Shown here: in pieces, positions 1 to 9,100 of the stretch
Numbering within the stretch: the stretch's first letter is position 1
Layout of the letters: each line of letters starts with the position of its first letter
Origin: Strigamia acuminata
Lineage: Eukaryota; Arthropoda; Chilopoda; Geophilomorpha; Linotaeniidae
Direction: 5' to 3'
DNA length: 64,000 bases
Assembly (NCBI GenBank): GCA_949358305.1
Contig: OX442315.1
Coordinates: forward strand, 4,278,001-4,342,000
Program-made: the position numbers and the translations under genes
The notes under the pieces: model-generated
Told to the model about the DNA's origin: nothing
Databases searched by the model: none
What the model saw: only the letters and a program-made list of their open reading frames with translations

Positions 1-669
1 TACGAATCAACTTAGATGTTTAATTGATTTGATCTGAATTTACGCGCAAGGTGATGTTAGCGCAAATCAGCGGGCAAAGTTCGTAGATTTACTCTGTTTG
101 TGCCATCGTCATATGCGGATATCGGACGGTGAATAAACCTAACTCGCTGTAACACACATTATTTATATTCGACGGGCTCAATCTCACGTTGTGGGTCTTT
201 ACGTTTAAAAAGAATGAGTATGCGCAGTGATATTCGTATGCGGGTGGGCATAGGATGTCACAGGCATGCGAAGGGATAAAAGGTGGGCAAAAAGAGGCGC
301 TATTAAGTGTTAAATTAGAAGGGGCGCGTGTTAAAGCGCAAAATAAAGATTGACAAACTCAATTCAATCTAAGAGGTGTTAACTCGTTGAAAGAGGTATG
401 AGAAGTGTGGATTATGGATAAAAGTAGCGACCAGGTAAACATGAGTCATGTGACCAGGTCGATTGGAGTGGGTGAGGGGGTGGAAGGTATAAAATAAGGT
501 TAATTGTTGGAAATAATAAGATGCGCGCAATGAGGCTGCGCATATATTTAGAGATGATTCATCAATGTTAGATGAAAAGAAAGATTGGGAAAAAATAAGA
601 AAACTTAAGATTGGGTCAGTCTAAGTTAGAAATGAATAAAAAAGAAGGGTGGGTAACCTGCCCGTGACA
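1..669 (-). repeat. Gypsy-1 3' LTR (first 3 bases outside window)
   Basis: The segment matches 13842-14510 with no difference that I can see by eye. The full LTR is 672 bp, begins TGTTACG and ends CCGTGACA. It contains several copies of the GCGCA/TGCGCAA motif seen throughout this element, for instance around 32, 58, 222, 334 and 521-545. Confidence 0.95.
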
Positions 670-682
670 TCCCTCCCCCCTT
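670..682 (-). other. Gypsy-1 polypurine tract
   Basis: The plus strand immediately inside the left LTR is almost pure pyrimidine. The element strand reads AAGGGGGGAGGGA directly against the LTR. This is the expected primer site for plus-strand DNA synthesis. Confidence 0.85.
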
Positions 683-2536
683 AGGCTTTTATTATTCGAG
701 ATTTATCGAAGAGAATAAAAGGATAAGAGACAAGGAAAGTCATACAATAATAATGCGCTATGCGCAAAAACTATACAAATTCTCAAAAAATAAATTAAAT
801 AAATTAAACAACAAAAAAGAATGATGCGCGTCTGCGCAAAGACTTAACAACTTTGTCAAAAATAATGCACGTGGTGCAAAGATTTAACAACTTTGTCAAA
901 ATAATAAACAAAAGTTAAACAATACCAAATTAAATATCAAAAATCAATTAGATTATTAGAGACAGAGAATTAATAAATCACCATGGCTTTTGAAAATAAA
1001 TTTAAACTAAGATTTTTGTAAAGTCACAATGGTAAATTTTAAATCATTCTACTCGAAATCACAAGACGAACAGGGACGACACAAGGAGGGCGAACACTAA
1101 ACCTAAAGGGGCCGACGATACCTAGGACGGACGAGAGTCTATACACTTTACCCAAATAATTTATAAAATAAAAATTTTAAACACTTTTACTTTTTTGTAT
1201 AAACAAACTTCTGCTTTCTGTATAAAAATCATCGAATAAACAATTTTAAATTAAACAAAAATAAAGAGCCGACACATGAGAATTATCAAGAATCAGGTTG
1301 GGATTTATTAATATCAAATTGGGTATTTATGTTATGGTAGGATGCGCGTAATTGCGCAAAACAAATACAAAATAAAGGTAAGGTACAAAATTATGCAACC
1401 TGCATAAGGTAAGTATGATTTCAGATTAATTAGGAACTTTTAAATGGATGCGCGAAACTTTGCGCAAGGATAATTTAGGTTATTAATTCTATGAATGAAA
1501 TGGAAAATAGAAACATATAAAATATTATAAAACATAACAAATACCCGCGCGCACAATACTACTCGTATTGCCACGGAATTAAATATGTTGATCAGAAAAT
1601 ATCACAAAATTAAATGAAGGGTCAAAAAAGTATCACAATAATCTTGATTAAATGCTAAATATCCATAGAAAAAACATTCATTAAATAAATGAAAACATTG
1701 AATACTGACTTGAATCATTCCAGAATAATTGCGCTAAAAATAACAATGGAAATAAAAATTAAACGAAATTAAATTCCTAAGCTTCGGAAGAAATTATCAT
1801 AATTAAATGAAGATAATTCTGGAATGATTATAGCACAAAAAAAATATCAAAATCATTAAACTAGAATAAATATTTCAATAATATGACTAGAAAATTATCG
1901 AAATCATAATTGCACTTAAATAAAATATAATTGTAGTACTAAAAATCTAATTGTCCGATTCTAAAGCACTAAAAACGTAAAAATAATTAAATAAAATATA
2001 AATTATCAGTGAGGATTATCACAATAGAAAACTTGCGCAAAAATAATAACATTTATGATGAAACACTAATAATAATTATTTGTTCTTCAAATCGACACAT
2101 TACCGCTGCCCAAGCTCGTTCCATCAAGTCCTCCAACTCGAGAGATGTTTTACGGAGCGCCTCATCAATGGAATCGCATGGCGGAACGGAAAAATGATGA
2201 AGATTTAAAGATGATAAAGTTTTGTGGATACCATGTAGATATTGGAATGCAGGCCGGCCCAAACTCAACGCACAAATGCGGAGATGTTTTATTAGGGCAT
2301 TTACCAGAGATCCACGATCTGGCGGCGCATTTTGGACACAATTAGAGATGAAAATATGATGAAAACACAAAATAATGATGAATGGTAGGTTGAAGTGCGC
2401 ACAAAGTCTTCGCAAATCACCAGGATCCTCGTATCAAGTCCTTCAACTCAACGCCGAAGCGGAGGAATTTTACGAAACGCCCACCGATGCGATCTCCTGA
2501 CTTCAATTTGCAAAAAACTTGCGCACAAAGTCACGT
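683..2536. other. Gypsy-1 3' noncoding region with TGCGCA clusters
   Basis: This is about 1.85 kb of AT-rich DNA between the third ORF and the polypurine tract, with no convincing gene. A 120-residue minus-strand frame (2053-2415) has no ATG start and no recognisable domain. The striking feature is a recurring pair, ATGCGCG or ATGCGC, a short spacer, then TGCGCAA. Examples are near 751-765, 822-840, 1341-1360 and 1444-1468, with single copies at about 2031 and 2390. Confidence 0.6.
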
Positions 2537-5311
2537 TTAGGATTGTTGTTCGAAATCCTTTTCCAAGATTTCGCGATGACGAGGAATTCGGAAATATTTA
2601 ATCATATTGAGCGCAATTTCCACCACTATGCGCTGCGCATCATGAAAGTTAACTGCACCTCGTCGGTTAATCTCGTTCCGACAATGGTCGAGAAATAACT
2701 CTCCATATCGTCGATACAACAGATTTAATAACGGATTTGCCTCGGCCAAAGGCATGCGCAAATCAGCAACGGCGAGGGAACGGAAAAGTTGTCGTTGCGC
2801 TTGTGTCGACATTCCAAATTGAAGGCACTCACCTCGACCGTTAGCAAAGTTGCAGATAATAGCTGCTGGAGACATCAAGCTAGGCAAAAGTTCCAAAGTA
2901 ATTGTGGGTGGGGCATCGTCCCAACCCGAGAAACCCGGACCTGGTGGAATGGATGGCGCAAATTCGTGATGGTGAGCTGAAGTTTGAAGCATCTCTCGCA
3001 ATTCGTTTAAACGAGTTTCCTCAGCGCATCGCTTTTCTTCCGCTTCCTTAGCCTCCTGGATCGCTTTCTTTTCTTCCTCAACACGATGGATCTCGGCAAC
3101 GCGTGCTTTTTCCGCCGCATGTTTCTGCTCGTACTCCCGTTGACGTTGCTCGGTGGTCATTCGCTCGTAGTCACGACGGCGCCGAATGTGATAGATCATG
3201 CGCGAGATCTCCTCATGCATGATCCAAATCAATTGCTCCAGAACGCCATCATGATCGTAGATATCGCACTCCGACATCCGCCTCAATACCTGAGCAGCCA
3301 TATCGCGAATACGAGTCTTCATCTGACCATGAATGTTACGGAAATCCACACGAAGTATCTCAAAATCTTTGTCCATCATATGTTCTAAAAGCGCAATCCA
3401 CCCTTTACGTTCCATATGAAATCGGGTCTTAGACACCTCTGGCCCCTTTACACAAATCTCGACCTCGAACTCATCTAATAAATCGGGAATTAGTTCCAGA
3501 GAGTTTACCGGTTTCGTTGTTACGCCGTATCGGTCAACTGCCAGATCGCAATGAGAGGCAATATCTTCAAGAGCCTGTGCCCCACCAGAGGCAACAGTCG
3601 CGCTGGCTTCGGTAGAAGCTACTCGAGGGGGCGGCGTCGAAGTCTGGCTAGAGGAGACCGAAATCGTACTCGGTGTGGAAGCGGCCTTTGTAGTCGTAGA
3701 AACATTGCGCGATGGTAACTGCGCATAGGTGATGGGTCCAGGCGTCGACACTGGAATGTTCGAAATTTTCGTCGTTGAACACGAGGGGGCCTCTGTTGCC
3801 CTAGCTGCCGTTACCGTGGTGGGAGTAGCACTCGCAGTTGTCACGAGAACATTTTTCTTTGCTAAAAGCTTCGGTCGGGCACCTGTGTTAGAATTGAGAT
3901 TATTATTATTAGAAGTTGATTTGAAAGATGTCGCGGATAAATTCGCGTTTTGTGGTGATTGCGCAAATCGTTCCCGCATCGCTGGAGGAAGTCGTGCACT
4001 GAGTGGTGGTCCGCAGGGTTGCTGCGTGGACGGAACATTGGACAACCGTGGATCGGCCATTTTCCGCTCCAACTTTCGGACATCTTGGACCTGCGCAGCT
4101 GGTGTTTCTGCAAAAATCTCATGGGCCACTCCACAGATGGACGGGGTTACGCTGAAACTCGATTCGTTGTCCCGAACTGGTGGAGTGCTGGAACGACACT
4201 GGGCGATTGCTTCATTATGTGCACGAGTTAAGTTTGCCATTTCTTGCTCAGTCACATTTCCCAACGTGGAACGGCCGGAATAATAGCGCAAATCACAGGG
4301 CGGATCCGAGTTCTTGTCTTTAGTAGCTGGAATTAAATCAAGATGGGTAGATACACTTGTAAACATGGAATCATCGTCGTCCTCCTCATCCCCGTTATCA
4401 TCGATGGATAAACCGGCCAGTTGCACTGTTGCTTGCGCAAGGGTTTCCTCGGATGGCTGTGGACGGTATCTGGTCGTATTGGTGTCCCTGGTTTCGTCAC
4501 GGCGCAAAGGCATTTTTGTGTCCTCGATCTTACCCAACACTTTCTGTGCAAGCTTCTCCGTACGATCCTCTCGTCGGTTAATTGAACATGGAGGACGATT
4601 TCCTGTAAAATAGGGCAATACCGACTGATCATTCGTATCTATGGTGTCCATGGCGCCTTGTGTTTCCGCAACCAATTCCACCTGCTCGCTCATCATCGAG
4701 GCATCCCCTGGAAATGGGTGGAAATAGCGAATTGTCGCGGATTGCATCTGGTCGACGAGATGTTGTTCCCTTAACATGGGGGCTAAACCTTCCACCTCGT
4801 CTTGGAGTAAATTTGGCACTTGAATATATAAGAGTTGTACCACTTCCGCCATTGGATAGATCCATTGTCGTGGTGTAATGCGATTTGTGTGCGCAACCCG
4901 TTGCGCCCGGTGCCAATACCAGAAGTGAATCGTCCGGAACCTCTGGATTGACACCGGACTACCGTTTAGTGGACGGAATGGCGGATAAGTAACACTCACG
5001 ATAATCACATGGTCCTGTTCATATCTCCTCAACACCCACCCGTAGATCTGGCGCATCCAAACGATGTGTAAATTGCGCCGTAAGTCCCCTCGACCATCGC
5101 ACGCCCGGCACTTGCATTCGGGCCTCGGCGGGTCAATCTCTTTACCGTAACCAGAGCATACCGGACATATCTCGTAATTGGGGAATCCAGCATCGAGTGG
5201 ATCGTCGGGGTGGTTGTGTGGGAACTTCGGTGGGCCCGCCGCATGTAAAGGCGGTGTTCGATAGTTTTTAGGATATTTCCTTCCCGGGAAGTCTTCATTA
5301 CAACACGCCAT
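2537..5311 (-). CDS. Gypsy-1 third ORF (env position), unknown function
   Basis: This is a 924-residue protein from the ATG at 5311. The open frame continues 49 codons upstream without another ATG, and that stretch includes a hydrophobic segment resembling a signal peptide. Near the N-terminus are two CxxCxGxG motifs, CPVCSGYG (49-56) and CRACDGRG (68-75), the spacing used by DnaJ-type zinc fingers. The middle is low-complexity Ser/Thr/Pro-rich with an acidic patch. The last third has a long charged Glu/Lys/Arg helix that looks like a coiled coil, followed by a globular tail. It lies downstream of pol where errantiviruses carry env, but no membrane anchor, furin site or fusion peptide is visible, so I do not call it an envelope. 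It could be an additional nucleic-acid-binding or chaperone-like factor, which is inference only. Confidence 0.75.
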   Translation of the reverse strand: MACCNEDFPGRKYPKNYRTPPLHAAGPPKFPHNHPDDPLDAGFPNYEICPVCSGYGKEIDPPRPECKCRACDGRGDLRRNLHIVWMRQIYGWVLRRYEQDHVIIVSVTYPPFRPLNGSPVSIQRFRTIHFWYWHRAQRVAHTNRITPRQWIYPMAEVVQLLYIQVPNLLQDEVEGLAPMLREQHLVDQMQSATIRYFHPFPGDASMMSEQVELVAETQGAMDTIDTNDQSVLPYFTGNRPPCSINRREDRTEKLAQKVLGKIEDTKMPLRRDETRDTNTTRYRPQPSEETLAQATVQLAGLSIDDNGDEEDDDDSMFTSVSTHLDLIPATKDKNSDPPCDLRYYSGRSTLGNVTEQEMANLTRAHNEAIAQCRSSTPPVRDNESSFSVTPSICGVAHEIFAETPAAQVQDVRKLERKMADPRLSNVPSTQQPCGPPLSARLPPAMRERFAQSPQNANLSATSFKSTSNNNNLNSNTGARPKLLAKKNVLVTTASATPTTVTAARATEAPSCSTTKISNIPVSTPGPITYAQLPSRNVSTTTKAASTPSTISVSSSQTSTPPPRVASTEASATVASGGAQALEDIASHCDLAVDRYGVTTKPVNSLELIPDLLDEFEVEICVKGPEVSKTRFHMERKGWIALLEHMMDKDFEILRVDFRNIHGQMKTRIRDMAAQVLRRMSECDIYDHDGVLEQLIWIMHEEISRMIYHIRRRRDYERMTTEQRQREYEQKHAAEKARVAEIHRVEEEKKAIQEAKEAEEKRCAEETRLNELREMLQTSAHHHEFAPSIPPGPGFSGWDDAPPTITLELLPSLMSPAAIICNFANGRGECLQFGMSTQAQRQLFRSLAVADLRMPLAEANPLLNLLYRRYGELFLDHCRNEINRRGAVNFHDAQRIVVEIALNMIKYFRIPRHREILEKDFEQQS

Positions 5312-6121
5312 GTTGGTTTCGATACGTATTGGATAATGTAATGCGCCTAAGTTGGTGGAGGTAATGCTTATATAAATACACAGAACAAATAATACGTTTG
5401 ACAAACGATACTCACAATTACGACGCGCAACAACACGAACGCGCACAGAACGAAACAAACAACGAAGACTAAAGAATATTCCCCGGAATGTAACGAGTCA
5501 TAAAACTTTGCTTCGAGAAGCTTCGATGAACGATTGAAAACTCGCACATGTAATAAAGTCGGGTTCGAGGTTAAACACTAACTAATTGCAATTGAAGGGC
5601 GACATTCAGTGTTGGAATTCGGAAGTTAGCGAAGGTTGTCTTCGCTCAAAACTCTTGTTTTAAAGTGATTAAATAAGGATGGTGAGATAAACAAGTAATA
5701 ATTCAGAACACAGAATATTAATTTAAATAAAGTGCGCATAAATTATATTGATTGAATAATTTAAATGAATTGTGGAAATAGCCACGTGCTATTGTTTAGA
5801 GGTTAATTGGCATTGCGCACTCTGGTGCCGGACATAGTCCCTGATTGAAATGGACTTAGCCATTTTCGAGTGACCGAATATGAACATAAAATACATAACA
5901 CAAAACATTAAATATAAAATATAAAGAAAACATAAAATAACATAAAACATAAAAATTAGGATGAATAAATTTAAAATAAAGGGAAAAATAGTTTTTAAAC
6001 AAAATAGGTAGTAAAGATAGATTTACACCGGATTACACTTGGTTTTTTTTTTTTTTTTTTTTTGTTGTTTCGTTTGTGTTTTCCCTTTTTTTTTTTATTT
6101 AGCTTAAAAAATAGAAGAAAA
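5312..6121. other. Gypsy-1 spacer between pol and third ORF
   Basis: Apart from the ATG-less extension of the third ORF (up to 5458), no gene is visible. The segment contains a T-run at about 6042-6063 (an A-run on the element strand) just past the pol stop, and repeated AACATAAAA-like words at 5885-5955. A subgenomic or spliced message for the third ORF would have to use this interval, but I cannot identify a convincing splice acceptor. Confidence 0.5.
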
Positions 6122-9100
6122 TTACTTAAATGAAAGAAAATAGGCAGAAAAAATATCTAAAGTGTTGACAGCAAAAATTTCAACATGTTTATCAATAATT
6201 TCAACGTCTTTTAAAGTTAAAAAGTTGGCCTCGGCAAAAAACCAATGTCGCAATTCCACGACATTATAAGGCTGGGTTTTTTGGCCGTTTTCATCCATTA
6301 GGATTACTGTATTGGGGCCCACCAATCTATGTATAATATATACACCTTCAGTCCGTTGGCGTAAACCTGCTGCGAATTGTTTATCGGCAGATGAAGGTTG
6401 CCGATTGCGCAAAGTTACCCAGTCGCCAGGACGGAAGTCATGGGGGCGCCGTTTTAAATCGAACCATTTTTTGTGTCGAATTTGGGACTCGCGCAAGTTG
6501 TTAATCGCGCTTTCTCGCATTCTACGCATATGTTCGTGCAAGTTTTCAGCTTCCACGGGCGGCAACGGTTCTCCGTCATCCGTGTCGCTATCCAGGTCGC
6601 CCGGAAATCGAGCTTCCTGGCCTGTTACCATTTTAAAGGGTGAATACTTTAAAGAAATTTGATACGCTGAATTAATCGCGAGCACGAAATAGCCAATGTT
6701 GACGTCCCATCTAGTATGGTCATCATCAATATATGCTAATATACAGTTCTTTAATGATTGGTTAAGCCTTTCCGCAATATTACCTTGCGGGTGGTATGCG
6801 GCGGTATATCTATTTATTGCGCCAAGTTGCTGGATTTGGCTACGAAATTCTGGTGAGCGAAAAGCAGGCGCATTATCGCTGATAATTATTTTGGGAAAAC
6901 CCCATCTTTTGCAGAATTTCTGAATTTGTTTCACCGTAGTGGCTATATTTGAGTTTTCGGTTAGACGTACGTCTAACCATCGGCTAGCAGAGTCGACCAT
7001 CACAAAGGCATAGCAATGTCCCTCTGTGGATCGAGGTTTCTTGCCGTAATAGTCGATGTAGATAGCGGAGAAAAGATGGCGCGATCTGGACATTATCATT
7101 TTTCCATATGGGAGCCTGTTAAGGGGTTTAGCTCTTTGACACGCTTCGCAAACCTGTATCCATGTTCGAATATCTTCGCGCATTTTTGGCCAAAATACGC
7201 GCGATTTAATGCGATGGAGTGTTCGTTCTTGCCCCATATGTCCAACTACGGGAGGATAGTGCATTGCGCGGAAATATCTTTCTCTGAGTTCAAATGGGAG
7301 ATATATTTGGCGCCTCTTTCTAATTTCATTAATATGGACAGGAGGGAAGCGACATAACATCTCTTTATACATGCCGAAATCTTGCGCGTCAGCCACAATT
7401 TTGGCAGCCTCATCTGGATCAAGTGGTAACATTTGGGCAGTTAAATAAAATATCAACTCACGCGACCAGGGATCCTGTCTTTGCGCCGCAATGATTTCAG
7501 CAGCAGTAGGCAACAGCTCGAACGGAGGATGTTCGATTGGTGGATCGTGCTCCAATTCGGCTTGCTTCTCTGCTTCAGTCCTCGAATCTTCAATTACTGT
7601 CCTTTCCCGTCGCGGACGCAATCTCGATGGAGTTCTTCGCGCTGATGTTGGGGGCGCATAATAATTCCTCGTTGGTGGCGACATGTCACGAATGGGTCCA
7701 AAACTGTCTTCAGATGATGTAGAGTCAGAATCCGGGTCCGAAGTATATCCCTCTGGCCTCTGCTGTCCTGATGGTCCCGCCGCATCGTCATACATCACTG
7801 GTTCAGAATGTTGACGCGGAGAAATAATAGGAAAATCAGTGATAGGAATTGAAGGAGTTGGGGAAGGAGTTGGTAAATTTGGAATTTCAGGAGAAGGTTT
7901 AGTAGTAGGCCTTCGGTGGCTATCAGGTTGAATTATTGGTGCGGGGACTCCAGTGATTCGACGGAAATTTCGTCGTATTTTATCCACCAAAGTTCCAGGT
8001 GTCGGCAATTGTGATGGTGCCGAAGCAGTCTTTTTTCTAAAACTAGACGGATTTATTGGCGCAGGAATTCTGGTTGGAATAATTGCCGAAGGAGGAATGG
8101 AACTAGGAATAGGAGTGGATATTGGAGTTGCAGGAGGGGTAGGAATAGGTAAGGGTGGTGGAATTAAAACTGATTTAGATTTGGGTTTCACCACATGGGA
8201 AGGAATAGCGGATTTACGTCGCACTGCCTTCAACTTTCCTACTTGCTGTGATTTCAATAACTTTGGAAATGTCCACTTTTTAATAGTTCCCGCATACCTG
8301 GGTGGTAGCCATGGTGGTGTTTTAGGAATCAAAGATGGATCCTTTAATCTAGCTCGAGTTCGTGTGGCTATTGCTCGTTTAGCACGAGGAGATAAAATTG
8401 GTACAATATCAATTTTACGTGGTCTTCCTCGTTTCTTTATCAGAATTGGGATTAAAGAGCGCTGTCGGCGGGTTCGTAAAGGCACTGAAACACGAACTGG
8501 TGATAAATTAGGAGTTCTCACTTGTGAGGTTGGTTGCGCAACTGGAATTGATGCATTTGGTGTTGCAGTTGGTTGCACAATTGGCGTTAGTGCAACTGGA
8601 GGGATTGTAACCGGCGGTGCCCTCGTTGGAGGAGTAGCTACGCCAGTAGAAGATGGAATTTGCGCACCCGAAGTCGGCGCATTTCCAGTCACTTTCCCTT
8701 TACCAGTTGGTCGAGGAATAAGAGATTTTTTCTTATTTTTCTTCTTAGTCGGTGAAGATGCTGCAATGAGAGGCACTTTTTTAAATGTAGATTTAAACAA
8801 CTTTCGAAACTGCAAATTAATGTCTTTTGGCAATTCCTTGATGATATTAAGTGCCGGCCACTCGTTGCAATCATCAAAATAGGCAAGGTAACACGCCTCG
8901 TCGACCTCCGGGCTATCATCCTCATCATCGACTTCAGGTGGGTCGACAGGAGCTCGACTTAGTGCATCCGCTACCTTATTTTTGCATCCTGAACAGTGCA
9001 AAAACGTGAATTTATAATCACTTAACGATAGCACCCAACGGGCCAAACGTCCAGTTGGTTCCCTTTGCTGAAATAACCACTTAAGAGATTGATGGTCGCT

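Noticed and set aside
2053-2415. 120-codon minus-strand frame in the Gypsy-1 3' region with a hydrophobic start
   Set aside because: Begins at a TTG, has no homology that I recognise and sits in noncoding sequence.
3729-4283. 184-codon plus-strand frame inside the Gypsy-1 third ORF
   Set aside because: No domain, and it lies fully antisense to a longer supported ORF.
7953-8882. 309-codon plus-strand open frame, Gly/Val-rich
   Set aside because: It is the antisense of the proline-rich part of Gypsy-1 pol; codon bias of that region keeps the complement open.
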